Part shown: positions 8,895 through 18,203 of the stretch, one piece after another
Layout: each line of letters starts with the position of its first letter
Numbering within the stretch: the first letter of the stretch is position 1
Assembly: GCF_014697195.1 (NCBI RefSeq)
Contig: NZ_JACJRJ010000047.1
Coordinates: 1-49,643 of the forward strand
Length of the DNA stretch: 49,643 nucleotides
Direction of reading: 5' to 3'
From: Cylindrospermum sp. FACHB-282
GTDB taxonomy: Bacteria; Cyanobacteriota; Cyanobacteriia; Cyanobacteriales; Nostocaceae
Notes under the pieces: model-generated
Database searches by the model: none
What the model was told of the DNA's origin: nothing
Seen by the model: the letters and a program-made list of their open reading frames with translations, nothing else
Position numbers and translations under genes: made by a program

Positions 8895-9273
8895 CTCCCT
8901 TCCCCTACCCAATGCCGGAAAAACAAAAACTGATTACCTAAGAATACACCCGAAAAATCAAGAAGACACCGTCAACCTTTCTGTACTTTCCTATACTCAA
9001 ACTCAATACTTCATAGCTATTTGTTTATTATGATACATAATTATTGTTCTTTTCAGCTATTTGTTGTTGATAACTAGTTCATTTGTCTGTTGATCAAAGG
9101 ATTTTTGCCAAAAAATTCCCCATATCTTGAGAATATCTTAAGGAATAACTGGCCATTTTGTTGCCGCCAACACCCCTACCAATAATCATTTTTGCAAATC
9201 CTCTACTAAACAAAGACAAAGTCGCCTCAGATTCTAGTATGCTCCTAAATGATTGATCGGATTTACAATTTTT
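8895..9273. other. Divergent ntcA/fabI regulatory region
   Basis: 379 bases carrying the promoters of ntcA (leftward) and fabI (rightward). It is AT-rich and holds one clear NtcA box (8983-8996). No other gene is seen. Confidence 0.6.
8983..8996 (-). promoter_or_regulatory. NtcA-binding box GTA-N8-TAC
   Basis: The sequence GTACTTTCCTATAC fits the NtcA consensus GTA-N8-TAC on both strands. It lies 89 bases upstream of the ntcA start codon, where positive autoregulation is known in heterocystous cyanobacteria. A well placed -10 box 20-24 bases downstream is only weakly matched. Confidence 0.65.
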
Positions 9274-10050
9274 ATGCTTAATCTGTCCGGAAAAAACGCC
9301 CTTGTTACAGGTATTGCCAATAAACACTCCATCGCCTGGGGGATTGCCCAACAATTGCACAAAGCAGGAGCTAACATAGGCGTTACCTACTTGCCAGATG
9401 AACGAGGCAAGATGGAGAAAAAAGTTGCAGAATTGGTAGAGCCCCTAACTCCTAGCTTATTTCTTCCCTGCAATGTCCAAAACGATGAACAGATTCAATC
9501 TACCTTTGAGACTATCCGCGATCAATGGGGCAGAATAGACATCCTCATCCATTGTCTGGCCTTTGCTAACAAAGACGATTTGAGTGGAGATTTTAGCCAA
9601 ACCTCTCGTTCTGGCTTCAAAACAGCCCTAGAAATTAGCACCTACTCACTGGTGCAGTTAAGTGGTGCGGCTAAACCCCTGATGACAGAGGGGGGTAGTA
9701 TTATTACCCTCACCTATTTGGGCGGTGTCAGGGCGATTCCTAACTACAATGTTATGGGCGTAGCCAAAGCAGGTTTAGAAGCAAGCGTGCGTTACTTGGC
9801 CGCTGAACTAGGGCCGCAAAATATTCGGGTGAATGCCATATCCGCCGGGCCCATCCGCACTTTAGCATCCTCCGCTGTAGGCGGCATTTTGGATATGATT
9901 CATCATGTAGAGCAAGTGGCCCCCCTACGCCGGACTGTAACTCAGCAAGAAGTGGGTAATACTGCGGCTTTCTTGTCTAGTGATTTGGCAAGCGGAATTA
10001 CTGGGCAAGTTCTGTATGTAGATGCTGGATATGAAATTATGGGAATGTAA
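9274..10050 (+). CDS. fabI: Enoyl-[acyl-carrier-protein] reductase (NADH)
   Basis: 258 residues, the short-chain dehydrogenase that carries out the last reduction of each fatty-acid elongation cycle, trans-2-enoyl-ACP to acyl-ACP. The nucleotide-binding loop is GIANKHSIAWGIA, typical of FabI rather than ordinary SDR enzymes. The catalytic YxxxMGxxK is present as YNVMGVAK, with the other tyrosine in LTYLGG. The ATG at 9274 (MLNLSGKNALVTG) gives the family length; the longer frame from 9253 adds seven unlikely residues. ntcA-fabI-hisB is an order I remember from other Nostoc genomes. hisB follows after 96 bases. Confidence 0.96.
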   Translation: MLNLSGKNALVTGIANKHSIAWGIAQQLHKAGANIGVTYLPDERGKMEKKVAELVEPLTPSLFLPCNVQNDEQIQSTFETIRDQWGRIDILIHCLAFANKDDLSGDFSQTSRSGFKTALEISTYSLVQLSGAAKPLMTEGGSIITLTYLGGVRAIPNYNVMGVAKAGLEASVRYLAAELGPQNIRVNAISAGPIRTLASSAVGGILDMIHHVEQVAPLRRTVTQQEVGNTAAFLSSDLASGITGQVLYVDAGYEIMGM

Positions 10051-10146
10051 CCATAAAGAGAATGCCTAGCTGAATTAGCGGGCATTCCCGCCTGGGCGAC
10101 AAACATGGATAATAGATTTACAAATTTTTCCAAGTAGGCAGCTGCG

Positions 10147-10797
10147 ATGGAACCACAAAAAGCTGAGATTTTTCAAAAAATGAGTGAAGCTTTAGCTCAG
10201 AGAGCAATTGCTAGAACTGCCTCAGTTCAGCGTACCACAGGTGAAACTGATGTCCAAGTTACCATTAACCTAGATGGTACAGGAATCTGCAAAGCAGCCA
10301 CGGGTATTCCATTTTTGGATCATATGTTGCAGCAAATTGCCTCCCATGGTCTGATTGACTTGGATGTCCAAGCCCAAGGAGACTTAGAAATTGACGACCA
10401 CCACACCAACGAAGATGTGGGTATAACCCTAGGACAAGCTTTAAGTCAAGCATTAGGTAACAGAAAAGGTATTGTCCGCTTTGGTAATTTTCTCGCACCT
10501 CTAGATGAAGCTTTAATTCAGGTTTCCCTAGACTTTTCTGGACGTCCCCACATCAGTTACGGGTTGCAAATTCCTACCCAGCGAGTGGGAACCTACGACA
10601 CCCAACTAGTGCGCGAATTTTTTGTAGCGGTGGTGAATCATAGCCAAATGACCCTGCACATTCGCCAACTCGATGGTATTAATTCCCATCACATCATTGA
10701 AGCAACGTTTAAAGCCTTTGCTAGAGCAATGCGGATGGCGGTAGAAATTGATTCTCGTCGTGCCGGGATGATTCCCAGTTCCAAAGGCGTTCTTTAA
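10147..10797 (+). CDS. hisB: Imidazoleglycerol-phosphate dehydratase
   Basis: 216 residues, the histidine pathway enzyme converting imidazole glycerol phosphate to imidazole acetol phosphate. The two metal-binding repeats are visible: [11 protein letters not shown] followed by [11 protein letters not shown], and later NHSQ followed by [17 protein letters not shown]. The C-terminus ends in SSKGVL as usual. It is the monofunctional form without a phosphatase domain. The ATG at 10147 is used; one at 10180 ([10 protein letters not shown]) is equally possible and closer to the usual 209 residues. It follows fabI in the same direction and may share its transcript. Confidence 0.96.
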   Translation: MEPQKAEIFQKMSEALAQRAIARTASVQRTTGETDVQVTINLDGTGICKAATGIPFLDHMLQQIASHGLIDLDVQAQGDLEIDDHHTNEDVGITLGQALSQALGNRKGIVRFGNFLAPLDEALIQVSLDFSGRPHISYGLQIPTQRVGTYDTQLVREFFVAVVNHSQMTLHIRQLDGINSHHIIEATFKAFARAMRMAVEIDSRRAGMIPSSKGVL

Positions 10798-10798
10798 A

Positions 10799-11059
10799 AA
10801 AAAAGCCGCCTCGTACCTCCGCCCTTCCCACCGTGTGCCTCTGGGTTTCAATTTCAACCTTACCGAAACTGGAGATATTATTAAAGCCATTGTAACTAGG
10901 GGCAAAAAAATCGGTGAATACATTGGACGAATAGCAGTCAGTACTAGTGGCAGTTTCAATATCTCAACCGAGAATTGTCTAGTTCAAGGAATTAGTTACA
11001 ATGCTTGCAAACACATTCACAAAAAAGATGGCTACGAATATGGAAAATCAAAGATTTAG
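10799..11059 (+). pseudogene. IscB-like (RRXRR/HNH) protein, C-terminal relic
   Basis: An open frame beginning at the hisB stop reads RPSHRVPLGFNFNL, then GDIIKAIVTRGKKIGEYIGRI, AVSTSGSFNI, VQGISYNACKHIHKKDGY. This order (G-D-I-x-KA-V-T-x-GKK-G-x-Y-x-GR-x-AV, SGSFNI, VQGI, H-x-x-DGY) matches my recollection of the C-terminal domain of IscB proteins, RNA-guided HNH/RuvC nucleases. The RRXRR, RuvC and HNH parts are absent and there is no sensible start codon. It is read as the 3' scar of a lost IscB element next to hisB. Confidence 0.6.
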
Positions 11060-11180
11060 AAATTACTCAACGGTTTCTGCTATCCAGAAAAATTATCAGG
11101 AAACGTTGAGTAATTTCTCTCCCATTCCTCCCGACACTAATCGGAGTAACGATATAGTATGGGTCTCCTGGGAGGTTTAG

Positions 11181-12164
11181 ATGAATTCTGTTGCAGACAC
11201 CTCTGATTTTCAAGTAAATCCGACAAATACTCCACCAGTAGTCCTAACTTCGGAGTTGCGAAAAGTCTATCGCACTGGCTTTTGGATGAATCAAAAGGTC
11301 GTATCTCTGAAAAGCTGTTCTTTACAAGTTTACCAAGGAGAAACTTTTGGATTATTGGGGCCAAACGGTGCTGGTAAAACCACGCTTTTAAAACTATTGC
11401 TGGGAATTATCCGTCCCACTTCTGGACGGGGATTATTGTTGGGTAAACCACTAAGTGAGCGCAGTGTCAAGCAGCGGATTGGCTATCTGCCAGAAAATCC
11501 CTATTTGTATGACTATCTCACTGGCTGGGAATTTTTGCAGTTAGCCGCTGGGCTGTTCCAAATACCTCAGACTGTCCAACGTCAACGCATTCCTCAACTG
11601 CTAGAATTAGTGGGTTTATCCCAAGCTGATGCCCGCAAAAAGCTTCTGCGTCGCTACTCCAAAGGAATGCTACAGCGTGTCGGTATGGCTCAGGCTCTAA
11701 TTAACGAACCAGACTTGGTATTTTTGGATGAACCGATGTCTGGTCTTGATCCCCTAGGACGCTACCAAATGCGGGAAATTATATTGGCACTCAAAGCCGC
11801 TGGCAAGACGATCTTTTTTAACAGCCATATTCTCAGTGAAGTGGAACAAATTTGCGATCGCATTGCTATCCTCGTTCAAGGGGAATTAATTTGCTCTGGC
11901 TCCCTCAATGAACTCTTAGGCAGTCAAAATACATATCACGTCAAAGGTCAAGGTGGCGACACAGAAATTATTAAAAAATGGATACCTAGTCTAGAATTTG
12001 CCCCAGATGGTTCTTGGCAAGGTACATTACAAGACAATTACTATGATTTTCTTGCTAGTCTCCGTCTAATGGGGGGGCAAATTGTGGGGATGAACTTATC
12101 CCGTCAATCGCTGGAAGAGTTTTTTATCCAACAAATTCAAAAACAGAATAACTCGGTTGACTAG
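11181..12164 (+). CDS. ABC transporter ATP-binding protein (CcmA/DrrA-like)
   Basis: 327 residues. The ATPase domain covers about 22-245: Walker A GPNGAGKTT, Q-loop IGYLPENP, signature YSKGMLQRVGMAQAL (a variant of LSGGQ), Walker B LVFLDEPMSGLDP and the H-loop FNSHILSEVEQ. The ~80-residue C-terminal extension is typical of exporters of the CcmA/NatA type. It should act with a membrane permease, but none is adjacent, so the substrate is unknown. The ATG at 11181 sits 7 bases after GGGAGG, a strong ribosome site. Confidence 0.9.
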   Translation: MNSVADTSDFQVNPTNTPPVVLTSELRKVYRTGFWMNQKVVSLKSCSLQVYQGETFGLLGPNGAGKTTLLKLLLGIIRPTSGRGLLLGKPLSERSVKQRIGYLPENPYLYDYLTGWEFLQLAAGLFQIPQTVQRQRIPQLLELVGLSQADARKKLLRRYSKGMLQRVGMAQALINEPDLVFLDEPMSGLDPLGRYQMREIILALKAAGKTIFFNSHILSEVEQICDRIAILVQGELICSGSLNELLGSQNTYHVKGQGGDTEIIKKWIPSLEFAPDGSWQGTLQDNYYDFLASLRLMGGQIVGMNLSRQSLEEFFIQQIQKQNNSVD

Positions 12165-12791
12165 TTTTGTTTCTAAATTCACTTTGCAAGGCATAAATAA
12201 ACGTAAACACTCGTTATCATCTTCAATAGTGATTTTTACTGCTTAATACCGAATCAGCACAAGCTACAAAGTGGGACTGTTATAAAATTTGCCGTTTTTA
12301 GAGATTTTCTAGAAGTAGTAAAACATCAGTAACGATTTAACTGCTGTTTTTCTGGCTAACTTATCCCTAGCTCTGTATAAAATATATGTTATTTAAGCTA
12401 CTAATTCATCTGTAAAAAAATAGTCAAAAGGCAATAACTATCATAACTGTATTTATCATTATCCTGTATCTAATTGATTAGGGTATTCCGTAGATAAAAG
12501 CCCTTATTTCTAGCATAAACCTGGACTTGCTAATATCCAGATTCTACAGGCAGTTGCTACAAATGCATTTTCCCCAGGGCACTCATTAATTTTGACTCTT
12601 GACTCTTGGACTTTTTAAGGCTAAGTTTGCTATTTATTGATGGTTGCTGTATTCATGCAACATGGTTTAACTTTAAACTAAGTTCATTAAAAATTTAAGT
12701 TTAATAAATAAGTTACCTCCGGAAAGTCAAATGTTTAGAGGAAAATAAGATTGTCGGGGAACTTGAATATTTAAGTATAGTCAACAATCAA
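12165..12791. other. Long AT-rich leader region before the polysaccharide export gene
   Basis: 627 bases without a convincing frame in any direction. It contains a short direct repeat (GACTCTTGACTCTTGGAC near 12595-12612). It presumably carries the promoter of the downstream export gene. I see no transposon end or RNA. Confidence 0.45.
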
Positions 12792-14291
12792 ATGTTTAGA
12801 CAGTACTTTACAGATGTAGTCTCAGAGTCTCAGGTAAATATGATTAATATAGGTTTACGGAAATCCCTCACCCAGTCATTTGCAGGTGTGGCTTTATTAA
12901 CCGCTGTCAATGTCGCTTTGCCATCTGCCAGCCTAGCTCAGAGACAACCAGCATTACCAACTACACAACCAGCATTATCAAATACAAGACTAGTTACAGA
13001 TTACTCTTTAGGGGGTGGCGATCTCATACGTGTTAATGTATTTGAAGTACCCGAATATACAGGTGAATACCAAATTCCCCCAGGCGGTGCAATTAACCTA
13101 CCTTTAATTGGCAGTGTACCTATTCTCGGATTAACAACCGAACAGGCTTCTGATGAAATCGCCAAAAGATACGCTCGCTTTCTCAAACGTCCCCTAATCT
13201 CAGTCAACCTATTATCGCCTCGTCCGGTAAATATTTTCGTTGCCGGCGAAGTGACACGTCCAGGGTCTTACACTCTGAGTTTAAGCGGCGGCGCGGGAAA
13301 CAATCCAGGGGTACAATATCCAACTGTATTAGCCGCACTCACGACAGCGCAAGGGGTGACCCTAGCAGCGGATGTGACTCAAGTTGAATTACGTCGCAAA
13401 ATAGGACGATCTTCTGAGCAAGTCGTCACTCTCAATTTGAAACAACTCGTGCAAACAGGCAATATACCCCAGGATATTACCTTACGGGATGGAGACACCA
13501 TCTTTGTGCCAACTGCAACTAGCTTCAACGTGGCAGAAGCACGCAATTTGTTTGCAGCTAACTTTGCCGCCAGCCCAAGCACACCCCGCACAGTAGCAAT
13601 AATTGGTCAAGTTAACCGTCCCGGTTCCTATCTTGTCACAGCCGGCACTACAGATGGAGGGGCAGGGGGAGCCGCTGGTAGTGGTCTGCCAACGGTGATG
13701 CGGACAATTCAACTAGCTGGGGGAATCACATCACAAGCTGATATTCGCAATCTCAAGTTACGGCGACCCACGAGAACGGGGTCAGAACAAACTATAGATA
13801 TTAATCTGTGGCAACTATTAGAGAGTGGTGATATCAATCAAGACATAGTTGTCCAAGACGGAGATACAATTGTTGTGCCTCTAGCAACTGAGATTAGTTC
13901 AGCAGAAGCTACTCAATTAGCTACTACTACTTTGTCTCCTACAAGAATTCAAGTTGGTGTAGTGGGTGAAGTCAAATCACCAGGGGTAACAGCTCTTCAG
14001 CCGAATAGCTCGTTAAATCAGGCACTGCTAGCTGCTGGCGGATTCAACGATTCTAGAGCTAAAACAGCTACTGTAGATTTGATTCGCCTCAATCCTAATG
14101 GCACTGTCACTAAACGTGCAGTCAAAGTGGACTTTGCTCAAGGAATTAATGAGGAACGTAATCCTATACTTCGCAATAATGATGTTGTGGTAGTCAATCG
14201 TTCTGGTTTAGCTAGGACTGGTGATACCATCGGCACTGTAGCCGGGCCTCTAGGAACTATCTTGAATTTCTTGAGGTTTTTTGGGCTTTAA
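12792..14291 (+). CDS. Periplasmic/outer-membrane polysaccharide export protein (Wza-like, SLBB domains)
   Basis: 499 residues. A hydrophobic signal segment (SFAGVALLTAVNVALPSASLA) precedes a mature start near QRQPALP. The Poly_export domain follows (YSLGGGDLIRVNVFEVPEYTGEYQI). Three SLBB-like ligand domains each carry a proline-glycine hairpin: GEVTRPGSY, GQVNRPGSY and GEVKSPGV, each followed by a DGDTI(F/V)VP or NNDVVVVN strand. Such proteins form the outer-membrane channel for capsular or exopolysaccharide. No lipobox cysteine is seen. The ATG at 12792 is the longest; an ATG at 12840 gives a shorter, more standard signal peptide. No polysaccharide genes are adjacent. Confidence 0.9.
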   Translation: MFRQYFTDVVSESQVNMINIGLRKSLTQSFAGVALLTAVNVALPSASLAQRQPALPTTQPALSNTRLVTDYSLGGGDLIRVNVFEVPEYTGEYQIPPGGAINLPLIGSVPILGLTTEQASDEIAKRYARFLKRPLISVNLLSPRPVNIFVAGEVTRPGSYTLSLSGGAGNNPGVQYPTVLAALTTAQGVTLAADVTQVELRRKIGRSSEQVVTLNLKQLVQTGNIPQDITLRDGDTIFVPTATSFNVAEARNLFAANFAASPSTPRTVAIIGQVNRPGSYLVTAGTTDGGAGGAAGSGLPTVMRTIQLAGGITSQADIRNLKLRRPTRTGSEQTIDINLWQLLESGDINQDIVVQDGDTIVVPLATEISSAEATQLATTTLSPTRIQVGVVGEVKSPGVTALQPNSSLNQALLAAGGFNDSRAKTATVDLIRLNPNGTVTKRAVKVDFAQGINEERNPILRNNDVVVVNRSGLARTGDTIGTVAGPLGTILNFLRFFGL

Positions 14292-14942
14292 TTGAAGATA
14301 TAGCAGAAGGCAATAGGCAAAAGTAAAACCCTTGTCATGACTGAGTTTGAGCTTTTAAGAATGTCCTAATCGCCTGATCTACTGCTATAGATTAGTGAAG
14401 TCTCCCACATCATACCCTTTGCGGTTGATGTGGGCTAATCGCAGTCTTGTTAAGGATGTACAAGATTTCCTTCATGGTACTTTCAGTCATAGTGCCAACT
14501 ACAACAATCTTTTCGCTACGGCGTTTTATAAAAAAGTAGGCTGAAAACCCTGGAATCAAAACCTAAAAACCCAAAAAGTTTTTAGGTTTTGGTGTCTTTT
14601 AAGCCAGGGATGAAAGCCAGGTAGGGGATTTATCCCCCAGTGACGTTTGATGTTATGCTATTTATAACAGGAAAGGTAATCAACCTGTATAAAAACCCAA
14701 CTGCCTAGTGGCAATCTGTACCTTGACAACTGAATCTATGCGGTTCTACTGCATTGTTCTAGTTTCCTCCTAGCAGTAGGTAAAAGATTCATAGGAGCTA
14801 GACGAATCAGAATTTTGAAACAAGAAAGTTTCAGTTAAACAGGAATTGCACTCATGCAACTACGGTCGGGCAGACCGAAAGTTAACGCTCGGGGAGAGTC
14901 CCACCTCTGGGCTAGATAACGCAAGGAATCTAGTTTAAGTGG
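14292..14942. other. Gene-free stretch with two strong hairpins
   Basis: CCCACATCA/TGATGTGGG (14404-14412 with 14426-14434) lies about 115 bases after the export gene and may be its terminator, though without a T-run. CAAAACCTAAAAAC/GTTTTTAGGTTTTG (14557-14570 with 14578-14591) is a perfect 14-bp stem with a 7-base loop, framed by CCCTGG and CCAGGG (14548-14609). The stretch 14700-14942 has the character of decayed transposon or structured-RNA sequence. No gene is visible. Confidence 0.5.
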
Positions 14943-14990
14943 TCTCGTTGAACCAAGAATCCCCGTCTATGAGAGAGCGGGGAGTGTCAA
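14943..14990 (+). pseudogene. Orphan right end and last codons of a tnpB element (relic 3)
   Basis: The plus strand reads VSLNQESPSMRERGVSN, close to the C-terminal tails of cyanobacterial TnpB proteins, and folds as CCCCG-loop-CGGGG followed by GAGTGTCAA. It matches the ends at 476-508 and 48258-48296. Upstream coding sequence is no longer readable. Confidence 0.6.
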
Positions 14991-15007
14991 ACTGGGGAAA
15001 ACTCCCA

Positions 15008-15089
15008 ACCGCTCAACCAAACCTACTCAAACTTACTCAAAGTCTTAAAGTCTAGTCATTCGTAGTGGATCAACCACCACAGGGTTAAA
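15008..15089 (+). repeat. 82-bp dispersed repeat, copy 2
   Basis: Perfect copy of 5104-5185. Here it starts 17 bases beyond the tip of a plus-strand tnpB right end, whereas copy 1 lies on the body side of a minus-strand right end. Confidence 0.85.
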
Positions 15090-15099
15090 TCTGATTTAG

Positions 15100-15371
15100 C
15101 TATAAAAATGAGTAGTATTGAGGAGAATTAGCTAGATTTTTGATAACTGCATCTACCCCCAGTCTTTTCAAATTAATAGCAGAGTTAACATCTCTATCAA
15201 CCACCAAAAAGCTTTTCTATATTTAACTTGTATATTCTGGGCAGGCGTTAGCGTAGCGGCACGTAGTGCGACGCCTAGCCTACAAGATTTGATTTCAAAG
15301 CGATCGCGCACCTGAGATGGTAGCAAGGACAACCCAAGTAGCATCGCAGCACCGTTAATAATCTGAAACAC
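15100..15371 (-). pseudogene. tnpB C-terminal relic, frameshifted (different lineage)
   Basis: The minus strand encodes VVDRDVNSAINLKRLGVDAV and ends in a stop at 15100. DRD-N-x-A-x-N is the last RuvC motif of TnpB. Upstream the frame shifts by one, and a palindromic repeat (GCGTAGCGGCACGTAGTGCGACGCC on the plus strand, about 15250-15276) has intruded. Only about 90 codons are left, so it is not functional. Confidence 0.6.
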
Positions 15372-15658
15372 TTTAGGGGGTTAAATCTCTGGGTGTATGA
15401 GATTCAATCCAGAACTCCCATAAATAAATACTGGTCGTTTGTGTAAAGTGGATCATAGAAACACTGCTTGCCAGTATGTGATCAAAGTGCTTTAATAGCG
15501 ATCGCCATCCGGCAAATTTTCCTGCCTACACAGAAGATATCAGACATTGCTGCTGATGTGCAAAAAATTACAAACTTAAAATATTAAACTTAAAGGTAGA
15601 ACAAGCTAGTACTATGTCCTTTATACTAAATTCTCCCAAAAGCTAAATAGGAGCATCT
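15372..15658. other. Spacer before the SPFH gene
   Basis: 287 bases, AT-rich towards the gene, with one HIP1-like GCGATCGC near 15500. No frame, hairpin or transposon end stands out. It should hold the promoter of the SPFH gene. Confidence 0.35.
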
Positions 15659-16501
15659 ATGGAACCAATCATTTTTATAGTCTTAGTGCTCATAGGTTAT
15701 GCATTAGGATCTGCAAAACTGATTAATCAAGGTAATGAAGCCCTAGTGGAACGCTTGGGGCGGTTTCATCGCAAACTTAAGCCTGGACTGAACTTCATTG
15801 TTCCCTTCATCGATCAAATTGTGATGGAGGATACAACGCGAGAGCAGTTTGTAGACATCAAGCCTCAGAATGTGATCACCAAAGATAACATCTACTTGGA
15901 AGTTGACGCTATTCTCTTCTGGCGGATCAGCGATATTGAGAAAAGCTTTTACGCCATAGACGATCTCCAAGGGGCACTGGCACAATTAGCTACAACTACA
16001 CTCCGGGAAATTATTGCCCAGAACACTGTAGAGGAAACCAATGTCTCTCGTTCTGATATGGACAAAGCCATCTTAAACCAGTTAAATGATACAACGCTAG
16101 ATTGGGGCGTGCAAATTATCCGCTTAGATATTCAGCGAATTACACCCCCTGAGAGTGTGCGGAAGTCAATGGAAGAGGAGCGAGCTGCCGTGATTAAAAA
16201 ACGGGCAGTAATTACAGAAGCAGAAGGGGAGAATATAGCGGCGATTAAAAGAGCAGAATCGACTAGAACCTCAGTACAGATTATTGCGGAAGCTTTACGT
16301 TCCCATCCAGAAACTAAGGATATTTTGCGGTATCTCGTCGCTCAAAATTACGTAGAGGCTAGCCAAAAACTTGGTGAGAGCAATAATGCCAAAATTGTGT
16401 TTGTAGATCCAGCCAACTCCAGTGAGATGTTTCAGGAACTGATTGCAGAGTCGGTAACTCAAGAGGGTAATGGCAAAAACACTGAAAATGGCGCTAATTA
16501 A
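15659..16501 (+). CDS. SPFH/band-7 protein (stomatin-like, QmcA/HflK-type)
   Basis: 280 residues. One N-terminal membrane segment (IIFIVLVLIGYALG), then the SPFH domain from about 22 to 180 (NQGNEALVERLGRFHRKLKPGL as its opening) and a coiled-coil region with ERAAVIKKRAVITEAEGE. Stomatin-like proteins make large rings in the membrane and modulate proteases or channels. A partner NfeD gene is not adjacent. AATAGGAG just before the ATG is a good ribosome site. It converges on folP with 8 bases between stop codons. Confidence 0.9.
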   Translation: MEPIIFIVLVLIGYALGSAKLINQGNEALVERLGRFHRKLKPGLNFIVPFIDQIVMEDTTREQFVDIKPQNVITKDNIYLEVDAILFWRISDIEKSFYAIDDLQGALAQLATTTLREIIAQNTVEETNVSRSDMDKAILNQLNDTTLDWGVQIIRLDIQRITPPESVRKSMEEERAAVIKKRAVITEAEGENIAAIKRAESTRTSVQIIAEALRSHPETKDILRYLVAQNYVEASQKLGESNNAKIVFVDPANSSEMFQELIAESVTQEGNGKNTENGAN

Positions 16502-16509
16502 GAGTTAGG

Positions 16510-17358
16510 CTACCCTTGTTGTCGGCATAGTGCATCAGCAACCAGCGACACATCGCGCATTTGCTGAACATCGTGAACTCGGAGGATATCAGCACCATTA
16601 AAAATGGCCGCACTACACGCCGCTGCTGTTCCCCAGACTCGTGCTTTGGGGTCTGGTTGATTTAAAATTCGGCCTATGAAACTTTTGCGGGATGCTCCTA
16701 CCAAGATAGGGCTGTTGAGCGATCGCAAAAATGGCAAGCGGCGAAAAATTTCTAAATTTTGCTCATAGTTCTTTGCAAAACCAATACCAGGATCAATGAT
16801 AATTTTTTTCTGCTCAATGCCCGCAGTTGTGGCTGCGGTAATTTGCCTAGACAAAAAACTATAAATCTCCCCCATCAAATCCTGATAATCAGTTTGTTGC
16901 TGCATTGTCTGGGGTTTTCCTCGGATGTGCATTAACACAATTGGCACACCTAGCTTTGCTACTACAGGCAACATTTCTGAGTCAAATGTGCCACCAGAAA
17001 TATCATTCACCATATCCGCCCCAGCTTCTATAGATGCCTTGGCTACAGATGCCCTGGTTGTATCTACAGAAATCGGGACACAAATCTCTGGTCGTAGTAA
17101 ATGCAATACCGACAGCACTCGGTCAAGTTCTTCTTGAAGGGTGATTTCTTTCGCCCCTGGCCGAGTTGATTGACCACCGAGATCAATAATGTCAGCGCCA
17201 GCAGCTACCATCCCTTGAGCCTGTGCTACAGCCGCAGAGGTAGTGTTAAAATCACCGCCATCGCTAAAGCTATCAGGGGTGACATTTAAAATGCCCATCA
17301 AATACGTCCGTTGTCCCCACTTGAAACCGCGTCCTCGAATAATTAAGTTGGTTGACAT
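16510..17358 (-). CDS. folP: Dihydropteroate synthase
   Basis: 282 residues, a TIM-barrel enzyme joining p-aminobenzoate to the pterin pyrophosphate in folate synthesis. Signature 1 is LMGILNVTPDSFSDGG and signature 2 is ADIIDLGGQSTRPGA; the pterin-binding DPGIGFAKN and the substrate lysine in LVGASRKSF are intact. The ATG at 17358 gives the normal length. It lies 119 bases downstream of tpiA in the same direction; the spacer holds a GC-rich imperfect hairpin (CCCCTCCTCGTTGGCGGGGAGGGG, 17425-17448) that could attenuate read-through. Confidence 0.96.
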   Translation of the reverse strand: MSTNLIIRGRGFKWGQRTYLMGILNVTPDSFSDGGDFNTTSAAVAQAQGMVAAGADIIDLGGQSTRPGAKEITLQEELDRVLSVLHLLRPEICVPISVDTTRASVAKASIEAGADMVNDISGGTFDSEMLPVVAKLGVPIVLMHIRGKPQTMQQQTDYQDLMGEIYSFLSRQITAATTAGIEQKKIIIDPGIGFAKNYEQNLEIFRRLPFLRSLNSPILVGASRKSFIGRILNQPDPKARVWGTAAACSAAIFNGADILRVHDVQQMRDVSLVADALCRQQG

Positions 17359-17477
17359 AAATTCGTGATTGACACTTGTGACTGGGGGTTGGCGTTGCTG
17401 ATAACTTGAAGCACCTCACCCCTGGCCCCTCCTCGTTGGCGGGGAGGGGGACTGGATAAAAGGTTATAAATCGTTTT

Positions 17478-18203
17478 TTAGTGATAATTCACAATTCTGG
17501 CAAAACTATCAGCTTCTAGACTTGCTCCTCCCACTAGCGCACCATCAATTTCTGGTTGAGCCATAATCTCATCAATATTATTTGGCTTGACTGAGCCACC
17601 GTATTGAATCGATACATTGGGATTACTCAACTGACTGCGAATTAGGCCAATTACCCGATTCGCTTCTTTTGATTCACAGGTGTCACCGGTGCCAATCGCC
17701 CAAATTGGTTCGTAAGCAATGACCAAGTTATACTGATCAACGTCTATTAAGTCTTTTTCTAATTGGGCGAAAATCAGTTTTTCCGTCTCCCCCGCATCTC
17801 GCTGTTGTTTAGTTTCGCCAACACAGAGAATCGGCGTCAGTCCATGCTTTTGAGCAGCTTTCAGCCGTAGATTAACGGTGGCGTCTGTTTCTCCAAAAAA
17901 TTGCCGGCGTTCGCTATGACCGACAATCACAAAACGAACGCCAACTTCTGTCAGCATGGGAGCGGCGATTTCACCTGTGTAGGCTCCATTTTCTTCCCAG
18001 TGGACGTTTTGCGCCCCTAATTGGATACGGCTACCATGTAAATATTTTGATATTACGCTTAGGTCAGTGAAGGGAGGACACAGTACTACTTCTCGCTCTG
18101 AGGGCGTATCCTCTAAGTGGGGCAGAAATCCGCGTAGGAAATCTTCGGATTCTGCCTGGGTTTTGAACATTTTCCAGTTACCGGCAATAACGATTTTCCG
18201 CAC
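17478..18203 (-). CDS. tpiA: Triosephosphate isomerase
   Basis: 241 residues, interconverting dihydroxyacetone phosphate and glyceraldehyde 3-phosphate in glycolysis and the Calvin cycle. Catalytic residues are Lys11 (AGNWKMFK), His96 (IVGHSERR) and Glu165 ([11 protein letters not shown]). The phosphate-binding loop near the end reads QYGGSVKP. The ATG at 18203 ([12 protein letters not shown]) is the standard start. Upstream gene of a probable tpiA-folP pair. Confidence 0.97.
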   Translation of the reverse strand: MRKIVIAGNWKMFKTQAESEDFLRGFLPHLEDTPSEREVVLCPPFTDLSVISKYLHGSRIQLGAQNVHWEENGAYTGEIAAPMLTEVGVRFVIVGHSERRQFFGETDATVNLRLKAAQKHGLTPILCVGETKQQRDAGETEKLIFAQLEKDLIDVDQYNLVIAYEPIWAIGTGDTCESKEANRVIGLIRSQLSNPNVSIQYGGSVKPNNIDEIMAQPEIDGALVGGASLEADSFARIVNYH

